Shown one piece after another: positions 15,845-23,920 of a stretch of DNA of 64,000 nt (its first letter is position 1; each line of letters begins with the position of its first letter). The stretch lies in the NCBI GenBank assembly GCA_016710285.1, contig JADJXR010000001.1:1116001-1180000 (forward strand), in the 5' to 3' direction. A model generated the notes under the pieces. It had not been told where the DNA came from. It ran no database searches and saw nothing but the letters and a program-made list of their open reading frames with translations. This DNA comes from Chlorobiota bacterium. Its GTDB lineage: Bacteria; Bacteroidota; Ignavibacteria; OLB7. The position numbers were made by a program, and so were the translations under genes.

Positions 15845-16726
15845 CTAATTCTGCGGCTCCTGCAACTGCACCTCCGCCTCCACCTCGAACCCTTTCTTCC
15901 CGGGAGCAATCCGCACCGCATCGGTGAAGGCATCATGCTCGAAGCAGAGCAGCCAGCGGCGCTCGTACGCTTCGGGGATGAACGTCTGTTTTTCCTGGAG
16001 TGAGGTCAGCGGGAAGTTATCGTAGCCCATGACGTAGGGGAAAGGAAGATGGGCGCGGGTGGGGATAAGATCGGCGCAATACACAAGCCCCGCAGGTTGC
16101 CCCGCGGTGGCGGAGTCATTCCGCACAATCACCATCTGCATCCCCTGGGTGTGGCCGTGCATGGTGCGCAGCTCAATCGCGGGGAACAGTTCTCCATCGC
16201 CATCAAGCTCTTCCAGCAAGCCGCGCTCCGCCACCGGCTCCCAGTTTTCCGGCATGAAGCTGGCGCGGTCCTTATCGGTGGGATTTCTTCCCCAAGCAAG
16301 CTGGTCCCGCTGGACGTAATGCCGTGCATTCGGGAATGTTGGGACCACCTGGCCCGCAGCGTCCAACTGTGTGGACCCGCCGGCGTGGTCGAAATGGAGA
16401 TGGGTGTAAATAAAGTCGGTGACATCTTCTGGGCGAAGGCCATGCTTTGCCAGCCCGTTGTGCAGGGTGTAGCGGCTGTTGTCAAGGGCGTAAATGGCTT
16501 GTTGTTTCTGGGGCATCTTGTGGCCGCATCCGGCATCCACCAGAATCGTCCGCCCCTCCCCTTGGATCAGTAAAGCCCGCGCAGCCATTGCAATCCGGTT
16601 CTGCTCATCAACGTGGGGATATCCCTTTGCCCACAGGTTTTTTGGAACAACGCCAAACATTGCGCCGCCGTCCAGGGCAAAGCGGCAGGTTTCAATCAGG
16701 TGAACGTTGTATTGGCCAAGTTGCAT
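15845..16726 (-). CDS. MBL-fold metallohydrolase (lactonase-like)
   Basis: 293 residues from the ATG at 16726 ('MQLGQYNVHLIET'). The zinc-binding motif is His109-Leu-His111-Phe-Asp113-His114, followed by 'GHTQGMQM' (third metal His) and 'YCADLIP' (bridging Asp). This layout matches the AHL-lactonase/quinolone-lactonase-like branch of the metallo-beta-lactamase superfamily. Substrate cannot be told from sequence. The esterase gene follows 52 bp later on the same strand and may be co-transcribed. Confidence 0.88.
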   Translation of the reverse strand: MQLGQYNVHLIETCRFALDGGAMFGVVPKNLWAKGYPHVDEQNRIAMAARALLIQGEGRTILVDAGCGHKMPQKQQAIYALDNSRYTLHNGLAKHGLRPEDVTDFIYTHLHFDHAGGSTQLDAAGQVVPTFPNARHYVQRDQLAWGRNPTDKDRASFMPENWEPVAERGLLEELDGDGELFPAIELRTMHGHTQGMQMVIVRNDSATAGQPAGLVYCADLIPTRAHLPFPYVMGYDNFPLTSLQEKQTFIPEAYERRWLLCFEHDAFTDAVRIAPGKKGFEVEAEVQLQEPQN

Positions 16727-16906
16727 GGTAGAGTTGGTAAAGTTCGATCGGCTTGGAAGAAGTACAAGGGCGTTGGATTCTGTTCCGCACGCCTTTCCGG
16801 TGCGCACAAAGTAATGCGGCAATCGTTGCGGGGCAAAACGCGCCACCAAGCGCACCCCTGCCAAAAAGAATTATCGCCACGGCGATTGCGCAGCCGCTGT
16901 TGTTTG

Positions 16907-16914
16907 TATCTTCG
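16907..16914 (+). promoter_or_regulatory. Near-consensus -7 element for ferritin-like gene
   Basis: TATCTTCG differs from TAnnTTTG by one base and has TTG 18 bases upstream. It lies 53 bp before the ferritin-like start. Confidence 0.35.
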
Positions 16915-16966
16915 CTTCAGCTCGGTCGGCGGAACCGGCAATCAACTTCACTAACCAGCACCAGCA

Positions 16967-17407
16967 ATGACCAACGAGCAAATTTGCGAACGCCTGAACA
17001 GCATCTTGGCCTTGGAACTTTCCGGCACGATGATGTACCTCCACTACTCCTATTTCATCTACGGCCATTCGATGATCCCAATCGTGGGGTGGCTGCGCGA
17101 ACAAGCAAACGAGGGGGTTGCCCACGCAACGTTGGTTGGCGACAAGATCACCTCGTTGGGCGGAACCCCACGGACCTTCCCCGCAACCGACAAATTCCCC
17201 TGGAGCTTCGACTCGCTGAATGACATGCTGCGGGCCGCGCTTCATCTTGAGAAAGAAGCCTGGGGAGCCTACGCCGCGCTGCTTCGCGACATCGAAGCAC
17301 TGCCGGAACACCTGGGGCTGCGGCTTTTCTTGGAGATGCAAATTCAGGAAGAGACCGGGCATATCGAGCAGGTGGAGAAGATGCTGAAGCCAGACATCGT
17401 CCATTAG
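16967..17407 (+). CDS. Bacterioferritin/ferritin-like diiron protein
   Basis: 146 residues forming a four-helix bundle. Probable diiron ligands are Glu17 ('LALELSG'), Glu49 and His53 ('NEGVAHA'), a Glu in 'LEKEAWGAY' and the Glu/His of 'QEETGHIEQ'. This is the layout of ferritin-like proteins annotated as bacterioferritin. No Met equivalent to the heme-binding Met52 of Bfr is evident, so heme binding is doubtful. It could store or oxidise iron, which fits the adjacent iron and heme acquisition region. A strong terminator follows at 17467. Confidence 0.8.
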   Translation: MTNEQICERLNSILALELSGTMMYLHYSYFIYGHSMIPIVGWLREQANEGVAHATLVGDKITSLGGTPRTFPATDKFPWSFDSLNDMLRAALHLEKEAWGAYAALLRDIEALPEHLGLRLFLEMQIQEETGHIEQVEKMLKPDIVH

Positions 17408-17466
17408 ACCCGGGGCCTTGGGCCGGAGCCGTTCGGGCTTTATCAATCAGCAGCCTATCAATGAAC

Positions 17467-17516
17467 AGCGAAGGCATCGGAAGGAATATCCCTCCGATGC
17501 CTTCGCTCTTTTTTTT
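17467..17516 (+). terminator. Rho-independent terminator after ferritin-like gene
   Basis: Stem AGCGAAGGCATCGGA / TCCGATGCCTTCGCT with a short loop is followed by an eight-T run on the plus strand. It lies 60 bp after the stop and also separates the convergent TonB receptor gene. Confidence 0.85.
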
Positions 17517-17533
17517 CGGCACTCTACAACCAA

Positions 17534-19603
17534 CTAAAACGAAGCACGCAGGCCCGCCTGAAACTCGCGCCCGGGTGCGGGCAATCCAAGTTGCGGAAGC
17601 ACCGCCGTGTTGGCAATGTTGTTCATGCGAACAAACAGGGTGGAGACCCCTTCGATCCCTGGGATCACCATCTGGTACGCCAGCCGAGCATTCAGCACTG
17701 CCGAAGAACCAAGCGAGACGAACCGGTTTTCATCATTGAGCGTGAAAGCCTCGCCGGTCAGTTGCAGCTCCACCGCGGGGATAAGCCCGAAGGGGAAGTT
17801 GTACGACACCGCCACCGTCCCAACGTACTCCGGTTTCTCGGACAAGTAGGATGTGGAGTCGGCCCCATCGCTTCCCTTGACGGTGGCGCGGGTGTGCATG
17901 TAGGTGAAATGCCCATCCAGATGGAGCGGCTGCAGGATGTTCAGCGTCCCCACCAGTTCCGCGCCGTAGGTGTTGCTTCCTGGCAAGTTGATCCGCTGCC
18001 GTTTGCGCCCCCCCAACGTGTCAATGTTCCGCTGGTCAATGGTGTTGCTGACGTTGCTGCCGAATGCGGTGATGGCCCACGTTCCGGCATCGCCCGCCCC
18101 CTCAAGGCCAGCGTCGAACAACACGGCATCCTCCGGCTTCAGATCGGGGTTCACCAGGAACCGGCGCAAGGCCTCGCCGAACAACTCGCGCATGGTTGGG
18201 AACCGGGTGCGGCGGCCCGCCGATGCACGCGCCGTGACTTCGTTGCTGAGCTTCCATGAAACGCCCACCGTTCCGCTCCAATCGCTGAACGGGTCGCGTG
18301 CTGGCTTGTCGCCCGTGAGCGGTGTGCTCAGCCTGTCGTAGCCAACGCCAACCGTGCCTTGCAGTTCGGGCGTGATCCGAATCTGGGCCTCCAATCCGCC
18401 ACTAACGTTCTGCTGCTTGTACTCCGCGGTTGGTGCCGGGATTACTGTGCCGGTGGAATCAACATCGTTGTCCCGCTGGTCGTGTTTGGATTGCAGCGCG
18501 TTGATTGCCGCCGTGATTCTTGCATCGCCATCGCCGATGGTGTATCCAACCACCACGCGGCTTCCCAGGGTCAGGTCCTCATCTTCCTGGCTTTTATTGC
18601 GTGTGGTGTAGGTTGCGTCGTCGTACTGGTCAATGGTTTGGGCAAATGATGTTGTCCAGATTGCCCCGCGCAAATCCCACTGGTTATCCCCCCCGAATTG
18701 GGCATCGCCGTTCAGCACCACCGACAAGTTGCGCCAATCTGGATATCGCCAAAAACGCGCATCGGAAACGTGGCCTTCTGGGGCAACCCCTTTGCTTCCG
18801 TCAATCAGCGAGCCGGACAATCCGATTGAGGCGTTCTCCGCCAATTTCAACTCCCCACGCAGGTACGCATTCACGATGCGCGAATCGGTGTTCGTTCTGC
18901 CATCGGCGTTTGCTTGGTTGTACAGGAATGGAGTCTCGCCATCCACCTGGAACACCGAGCTATCAGGGAAGGAAAGGGCATCGCGGCGCATGATGTTGGC
19001 CGAAGCAATGTAATTCACCTTCCCAAGGTTCCCCGTGTGCATCGCGTTCACCGAGTAGTAGCCATGATCCCCCCCGGCAAGGGAGACATCAGTAAGGAAC
19101 CCGGGGGCCGAAAGTTCTTGCGAAACGAACTCAACCGCGCCTCCCAAGATGTTCGATCCATACAGCACCGAGGCCACCCCTTTCGACATCGTCACGCCGC
19201 CGATGCTGTTCATTGGGATCAGGCTCATGTCCAGCCGGTTATCCCACGGGATGTTGATTAACGCGCCATCCAGAAAAATTGCGGTTTGGCGTTCCCCTGC
19301 GTTCCGCATGTAGAGGATTGCTTCGCCGCGAGAGTTGGTTTGGATTCGCGTGGCCGGCATGATCGGGGCCAAACGGTCCGCCGTGGGCGCGTCGCTGGCA
19401 ATGATTTTTGCGGCGGCAATCCGCTGAACCGTCGTGCTTCCAACCGTGGCATCATGTTCACCACGGACGATGACTTCGCCCAGGCGGTACGTTTTCAAGG
19501 TGTCCAGCCGCACCCTTGCTGTGTCGGGCATGGCCGGCTGCTGCGCTTGCGCAACGCCAGCAGCACACAGCGCCAGCAATGCAATCGGGATGGTTCGCTT
19601 CAT
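17534..19603 (-). CDS. TonB-dependent outer-membrane receptor
   Basis: 689 residues from the ATG at 19603, with a signal peptide ending 'VAQAQ'. The plug domain covers about residues 40-160 ('LGEVIVRGEHDA', 'AIFLDGALINIPWDNRLD', 'VLYGSNILGGAVEF'). A 22-strand barrel follows and ends in a C-terminal Phe ('LRASF'), as in outer-membrane proteins. There is no N-terminal carboxypeptidase-like domain and no SusD partner. It lies just downstream of the hmu operon but has its own TATATTTG element at 19689-19696, so it may be a separate iron-chelate or heme receptor. The substrate is inferred only from context. Confidence 0.88.
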   Translation of the reverse strand: MKRTIPIALLALCAAGVAQAQQPAMPDTARVRLDTLKTYRLGEVIVRGEHDATVGSTTVQRIAAAKIIASDAPTADRLAPIMPATRIQTNSRGEAILYMRNAGERQTAIFLDGALINIPWDNRLDMSLIPMNSIGGVTMSKGVASVLYGSNILGGAVEFVSQELSAPGFLTDVSLAGGDHGYYSVNAMHTGNLGKVNYIASANIMRRDALSFPDSSVFQVDGETPFLYNQANADGRTNTDSRIVNAYLRGELKLAENASIGLSGSLIDGSKGVAPEGHVSDARFWRYPDWRNLSVVLNGDAQFGGDNQWDLRGAIWTTSFAQTIDQYDDATYTTRNKSQEDEDLTLGSRVVVGYTIGDGDARITAAINALQSKHDQRDNDVDSTGTVIPAPTAEYKQQNVSGGLEAQIRITPELQGTVGVGYDRLSTPLTGDKPARDPFSDWSGTVGVSWKLSNEVTARASAGRRTRFPTMRELFGEALRRFLVNPDLKPEDAVLFDAGLEGAGDAGTWAITAFGSNVSNTIDQRNIDTLGGRKRQRINLPGSNTYGAELVGTLNILQPLHLDGHFTYMHTRATVKGSDGADSTSYLSEKPEYVGTVAVSYNFPFGLIPAVELQLTGEAFTLNDENRFVSLGSSAVLNARLAYQMVIPGIEGVSTLFVRMNNIANTAVLPQLGLPAPGREFQAGLRASF

Positions 19604-19688
19604 GGTTGCTTGTTGATTGATAGAATGCAGATGCCCCAATGGCCAGCAACGGAAAAAACCAGCAGCCACGCACACCTGCGGAAGGCTT

Positions 19689-19696
19689 CAAATATA
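19689..19696 (-). promoter_or_regulatory. TAnnTTTG -7 element for second TonB receptor gene
   Basis: Minus-strand TATATTTG is 86 bp upstream of the receptor start and directly adjoins the inverted repeat at 19698-19733. Confidence 0.5.
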
Positions 19697-19697
19697 C

Positions 19698-19733
19698 GCC
19701 CCCGGCCCTCTTAAAAAAGAGGAGGCCGGGGGC
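19698..19733. terminator. Hairpin between hmuS and second TonB receptor gene
   Basis: A GC-rich inverted repeat (GCCCCCGGCC / GGCCGGGGGC), extended by CTCTT / AAGAG, separates hmuS from the downstream receptor. The T-tract is weak on both strands, so termination may be partial. Confidence 0.55.
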
Positions 19734-19760
19734 ATATTTTCTGAGCAACGATACGCAGGG

Positions 19761-20843
19761 TTAGGCTGCGTCGCTTTCCGCTTCCAACTGGCTGACAATC
19801 GCCCGCCATCCTTCCAACTCCGGCTTGCCTGGCTTCCGTTCGCCGAACATGATGGCGATTGTTTCCCCCGCTTCGTCGAACACCTCGATTGAGGTGACAA
19901 TGCCATCCACCGTTGGCTTGCGGACCACCCAAGCCGATGCGATTGCCGGCTGGCGAAGGTGCAAGTTGAACCCCGGGTCCAGCACGTTCACCCAATCCCC
20001 CGTCACCACAATCCGCTCCACCGGGCCGGAATGGATCTGCACCACGCCAGGGCTGTTCACAAAAACCATGATACCAAGATTTTCCTGCGAGGCCATCACC
20101 AACGCACGGTGGATTGCGTCAAGGGCCACCGGGCGCGCAAGGTCAGAAGGGGCGGTGCGGAGCGCTTGCACGCGGCCAACGTTGTACTTGCGGAGCATTC
20201 CGTAGAACTGGTGCGTGTCCTCCATTGCGCGCCATTCGGCATGCAATCCCGCAAAGTCAATTTCCTCATCGGGAAGGTCCGCAGCGGCGGCGGATCCGGG
20301 CGCGACATCTAGCAATCCCGATTGATCCTGGCTGCGGTACTGGCTCACAAGCTCATCGTACGCGCTGGCGTTCGAGGCCTCGCGCAGATAGACCTTGTGG
20401 ACCGCCTGGCCGTAGCTATCAAAGAACTGCAGGCTGCGGCGCGGTCCCCCTTTTCCATCTTCGCTGACAGCAAAGCCGTACTTCCATTGCCGGAAGAATA
20501 GCCGAAGATCAATGTTGCGGTCCACCACCAGCCCGACCCCTCCGTTGACAGAGACATCATGGTAGGTTCCGATTTTTTCGTGGACGGCGTGGGCGTTGCG
20601 GGTAAGGGCCATCACCTCGCCTAAGGATTCCACCTTCGGCAGGAATTCCCCCCAATCGGCCTGCAGCCGTTGCACAGTGTGGCCACAGCCGGTGGCCAGC
20701 AATTCGGCTTCGCTTACGCCCAATTGGTGCGCAGCATCGCGGATACGAAGGGTTGGTTGCTGTTGGCGCAGCGCGTCCCAAGCGGCGCGGAGTTCGGCAA
20801 GCTGCTCGGTTGTGGTTGGGCTTGCGGTTGCGGTCTCGGTCAT
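19761..20843 (-). CDS. hmuS: Hemin-degrading/heme-trafficking factor HmuS family
   Basis: 360 residues, the size of HmuS/HemS/ChuS. It shows the two-repeat layout: each half carries a similar core ('LGEVMALTRNAHAVHEKIG' in the first, 'ENLGIMVFVNSPGVVQIHSGPVERI' in the second). Two 'RLFFRQW' or 'LRQPAIASAW' segments correspond to the heme-contact regions. Members bind heme in the cytoplasm and either degrade it or pass it on. It is the last gene of the heme operon, 79 bp after the S4 gene. Confidence 0.92.
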   Translation of the reverse strand: MTETATASPTTTEQLAELRAAWDALRQQQPTLRIRDAAHQLGVSEAELLATGCGHTVQRLQADWGEFLPKVESLGEVMALTRNAHAVHEKIGTYHDVSVNGGVGLVVDRNIDLRLFFRQWKYGFAVSEDGKGGPRRSLQFFDSYGQAVHKVYLREASNASAYDELVSQYRSQDQSGLLDVAPGSAAAADLPDEEIDFAGLHAEWRAMEDTHQFYGMLRKYNVGRVQALRTAPSDLARPVALDAIHRALVMASQENLGIMVFVNSPGVVQIHSGPVERIVVTGDWVNVLDPGFNLHLRQPAIASAWVVRKPTVDGIVTSIEVFDEAGETIAIMFGERKPGKPELEGWRAIVSQLEAESDAA

Positions 20844-20922
20844 TATCGTGTTCCTTGTGGAAGGTTGTGTTGAGTTCTGTTCAAAAGATCTATTTCGCCT
20901 GGTGGGGTCATGGCGATATGCC

Positions 20923-21525
20923 TTAGCGGGAATAGTATTCCACCACCAGCGTGACGTCGCAGATCACGGGAATTTCGTCGCGCATCGGCGTGCGCAGAAG
21001 CTGCACCGACAGCTCAGATTGTGAGACTTGCAGGTACTGGGGCAACACAGCAATGCCGAACCCGTGGCGCAAGCATTCAATCTTGCGGCTACGTGGGCGC
21101 ACGGCAATCACATCCCCAGGGCGCACGGAGTAGGCCGGAAGGTTCACCGGGCGCCCGTTCACTGTAAAATGCCCGTGGGTGACGTACTGGCGCGCAGCGT
21201 AGATGCTTCGGGCAAACCCGGCCCGCAGGACCAACGCATCCAGCCGTTGCTCCAATGCTTGCACCATCAGTTCCCCGGTGTTTCCGGTTCGGCGCGAAGC
21301 CTTCATGTAGTAGTTCCGCAGCTGGCGTTCGCTGATGTTGTATTGGAACCGCAGGCGTTGCTTTTCCAGCAACTGCAAGGCGTAATCGCTTTTCTTTGTG
21401 CGCCGCTTTGCGTTGCCATGTTGCCCTGGCGGATGCGGCTTGCGTTCCATGATTTTTGCAGCCTTCGGCGTTAGTGCAAGCCCCAACTGCCGCGAAAGGC
21501 GAACTTTTGGTCCGGTGTAATTCAT
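20923..21525 (-). CDS. rpsD: Ribosomal protein S4, zinc-ligand-free form, inside heme operon
   Basis: 200 residues with the S4 N-terminal domain, then the S4 RNA-binding domain ('RLDALVLRAGFARSIYAARQYV', 'HGHFTVNGRPVN', 'RPGDVIAVR'). The N-terminal region lacks the four cysteines that bind zinc in the Thermus-type protein. Its wording ('GLALTPKA', 'LLEKQRLRFQY', 'EIPVICDVTLVVEYYSR') is, from memory, closer to the Streptomyces S4 than to ordinary Bacteroidota S4. The gene is not in the usual rpsM-rpsK-rpsD-rpoA cluster. It lies between the small Cys-rich protein (45-bp gap) and hmuS (79-bp gap) on the same strand. It is most likely a paralogue expressed under metal or heme limitation, but it could be the only rpsD copy. 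Confidence 0.9.
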   Translation of the reverse strand: MNYTGPKVRLSRQLGLALTPKAAKIMERKPHPPGQHGNAKRRTKKSDYALQLLEKQRLRFQYNISERQLRNYYMKASRRTGNTGELMVQALEQRLDALVLRAGFARSIYAARQYVTHGHFTVNGRPVNLPAYSVRPGDVIAVRPRSRKIECLRHGFGIAVLPQYLQVSQSELSVQLLRTPMRDEIPVICDVTLVVEYYSR

Positions 21526-21570
21526 GCAGATTCGGTATCGGTGTCGTTCGTTCTTTTTAGTTCAGCAGAT

Positions 21571-21924
21571 TTAATTCAGCAGATAGTCTGGCCACGATTC
21601 GGGATGATGCAGAAGCGATTCGGCGCAGACTCGCTCCACCAAGTTGTGCAGGTCCGAAAGCTCGGTTGGGGATAGCTTCAGCAGTGTGGCACCAACGCGC
21701 ATGGTGACAAAGCTCGGTTCCTCCTTCCCCTCGCGTATCCACCAGTACAAATCGGACGAGACTTGGCGCACCACGTGCCGGAAGGCAAAGAATGCCGTGG
21801 GCGCAAAGCGGAGCGTGGTCTCGGGAAGAAGGCAACGGAAGGTCCGGCAGCAACGGCACCAACACACCGAGCCAACCGCGCTGGCAGCAATCAACCGTGA
21901 GCTTTGCTCGTGATCTTCTGGCAT
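21571..21924 (-). CDS. Small Cys-rich protein of unknown function in heme operon (DUF6686-like)
   Basis: 117 residues. A cluster of cysteines lies at residues 21, 23, 25, 26 and 31 ('CWCRCC'...'C'), followed by 'TLRFAPTAFFAFRHVV' and a C-terminal helix pair. The layout recalls small Bacteroidota proteins that I know as DUF6686, with a 'C.C..C' cluster followed by 'L.FGT..L.F...F..F'. Those are often found near heme uptake genes. It starts 13 bp after hmuV and is almost certainly co-transcribed. Metal or heme binding is plausible but unproven. Confidence 0.6.
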   Translation of the reverse strand: MPEDHEQSSRLIAASAVGSVCWCRCCRTFRCLLPETTLRFAPTAFFAFRHVVRQVSSDLYWWIREGKEEPSFVTMRVGATLLKLSPTELSDLHNLVERVCAESLLHHPESWPDYLLN

Positions 21925-21937
21925 ACTGGCGTTCCCG

Positions 21938-22756
21938 TTATTCTATTTCTACCGGAAGGTTGGGGGCAACCACGCTCCGTTTGTCGAACGCGCCAATCAG
22001 CGGGCACGGAAGCCCCGGGTGGCGGAAGACGCACGTGGTGACATCGAACGCCGCATCCAACACATCGGGGATCAACACTTGATTGGGCAAGCCTTCGGCA
22101 ATCAGCTTCCCCCGATGCAGCAACGCGACCCGGTCCGCATACTGGGCGGCAAGGTTCAAATCATGGAGGATCACAAGCACCCCCGCCCCTTCGGCAGCGC
22201 ATCCACGCGCCAAGCTCAGCATCTGATGCTGGTGGGCAAGGTCCAGGCTGCTGGTGGGTTCATCGAACAGGAAGTAGCGTTCGCGGTTGCGCGAATCCCA
22301 CAACTGGGCCAGCACCCGGGCAAGGTGAACCCGCTGCCGCTCGCCACCGGAAAGGGTGGTGTAGATTCGTTCGGATAGATGTTCAACATCTGCTTCGGCC
22401 AACGCTTGCCGCGCAATCTGCTGGGACTTGGCCCCGCGCGCGCCGCCAGCGTCGCATCCAATGCTTACCACCTCCAGTGCGGTAAACGGCAACGCCAGCG
22501 ATGACTCCTGCGGCAGCACTCCAATCGCCCGTGCGCGCTCGGCTGGGGAAAGCTCCCACATCTGGCGCCCGGCAAATGTTGCCGTTCCGCTGGTTGGGCG
22601 AAGCGTGCCGCTTAGCGTCTTCAGCAATGTTGATTTCCCGGCCCCGTTCGGGCCAATCACCGCCACCACTTCTCCCCAGCCGATGGAAAGGGAGACGGAG
22701 TCCAGCAGGCGCCGTCCGGAGCGTTCAACGGTGATTGTTCGTGCTTGCAGTGCCAT
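21938..22756 (-). CDS. hmuV: Heme ABC transporter ATP-binding protein
   Basis: 272 residues. Walker A 'GPNGAGKS' at about 35-42, the ABC signature 'LSGGE' at 135-139 and Walker B 'FLFDEP' at 162-167 are all intact, and the D-loop and switch His ('VILHDLNLAA') are present. It belongs to the FecE/BtuD/HmuV family that powers import of heme or iron chelates. The permease HmuU is encoded directly upstream (66-bp gap) and the binding protein HmuT before that. Confidence 0.94.
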   Translation of the reverse strand: MALQARTITVERSGRRLLDSVSLSIGWGEVVAVIGPNGAGKSTLLKTLSGTLRPTSGTATFAGRQMWELSPAERARAIGVLPQESSLALPFTALEVVSIGCDAGGARGAKSQQIARQALAEADVEHLSERIYTTLSGGERQRVHLARVLAQLWDSRNRERYFLFDEPTSSLDLAHQHQMLSLARGCAAEGAGVLVILHDLNLAAQYADRVALLHRGKLIAEGLPNQVLIPDVLDAAFDVTTCVFRHPGLPCPLIGAFDKRSVVAPNLPVEIE

Positions 22757-22822
22757 TGGTTTTTAGCGGTTCGCAGATGCGCAAATGGATATTCGGTGTT
22801 GATGCTGTTCTGCCGCTGGCGA

Positions 22823-23920
22823 TTACTGGATTAGCCGTTGCTCACGCATCAGCAACCACAAGAAGAACGGCGCGCCAACAATGGCGGTAATGATGCCAAT
22901 CGGAAGCTCGGCGGGGGCAACAACCGTGCGCGAGCAAAGGTCCGCCGCAACCAGCAACCCCGCGCCAAGCAAGGTTGAGCAAGGGATCAAATGGCGGTGG
23001 TCCGGACCGATGGTCAGCCGCACAAGGTGGGGCGCGATCAACGGAATAAATCCGATCAATCCGGCCATGGAAACCGCAGCCCCAACCGCCAACGCACAAA
23101 GCCCCGTCACCCGCCATTTCAGCAGGTTGATGGAAACCCCAAGATGGGCAGCCTCCCCTTCCCCCAACGCCAGCATATTCAGTTGGCGGGCAAAGCGCGG
23201 CAGCAGAAGCAACGCCAACAACACCGGAGGGGCAACGGCCGCCAGCGTCTGCCATGTTCCTCCGGCAAGGCTTCCCAGGCTCCAGAAAGTGAGGTTGCGC
23301 AGCTGGGCATCGGTGGCAACGTAGGTGCAAAGGCCGATTGCCGCGCCGGCCAGGGCGTTCACCGCAATCCCGGCAAGGAGCATGGACCCGACGCTTCGGA
23401 CCCCGCCGCGTGCGGAGATTTGATAGACCACCACCGTTGCCAAAAGCCCGCCAACAAACGCAGCAATCGGAATCGCGTACATCCCGAATTGATCCAACAG
23501 CGTGGGGAAGATTGCATGGCCAAGCACGATGCAAAGCACCGCCCCCAGCGCGGCCCCACTGCTGACCCCAATCAAGCCGGGGTCGGCAAGGGGATTGCGG
23601 AACAGCCCTTGCATTGCCGCACCCGCGCCACCAAGCGCGCCGCCAACAAGCACCCCCAACAGCACACGCGGCAGCCGAACCCCCAGCAACACCCCCGATT
23701 GATCCACACCGAAGCTGACCCCCAGGTCAAGGCCCAGCTGCCGAAGCAGAATGGCAACCACCTGCGCCGGCGAAATCCCGACCGCGCCGATGCCAACCGA
23801 GGCAATCACCGCCACGGCAAGCAACGCCACCAATCCGATGGTTAAAACGCGGGGCGTTGCCAGCCGCCCCTGGACCCGCCCGGAAGCACGGCGGGTGGGG
23901 ATCGCAATTGAACGGTTCAC
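22823..23920 (-). CDS. hmuU: Heme ABC transporter permease, FecCD family
   Basis: 365 residues with about ten membrane segments and the FecCD signatures 'RLPRVLLGVLVGGALGGAGAAMQ', 'NPLADPGLIGVSSGAALGA' and 'GFIPLIAPHLVRLTIGPDHR'. The start overlaps the hmuT stop by four bases (ATGA), which implies translational coupling. It forms the membrane channel for heme import with HmuV and HmuT. Confidence 0.94.
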   Translation of the reverse strand: MNRSIAIPTRRASGRVQGRLATPRVLTIGLVALLAVAVIASVGIGAVGISPAQVVAILLRQLGLDLGVSFGVDQSGVLLGVRLPRVLLGVLVGGALGGAGAAMQGLFRNPLADPGLIGVSSGAALGAVLCIVLGHAIFPTLLDQFGMYAIPIAAFVGGLLATVVVYQISARGGVRSVGSMLLAGIAVNALAGAAIGLCTYVATDAQLRNLTFWSLGSLAGGTWQTLAAVAPPVLLALLLLPRFARQLNMLALGEGEAAHLGVSINLLKWRVTGLCALAVGAAVSMAGLIGFIPLIAPHLVRLTIGPDHRHLIPCSTLLGAGLLVAADLCSRTVVAPAELPIGIITAIVGAPFFLWLLMREQRLIQ

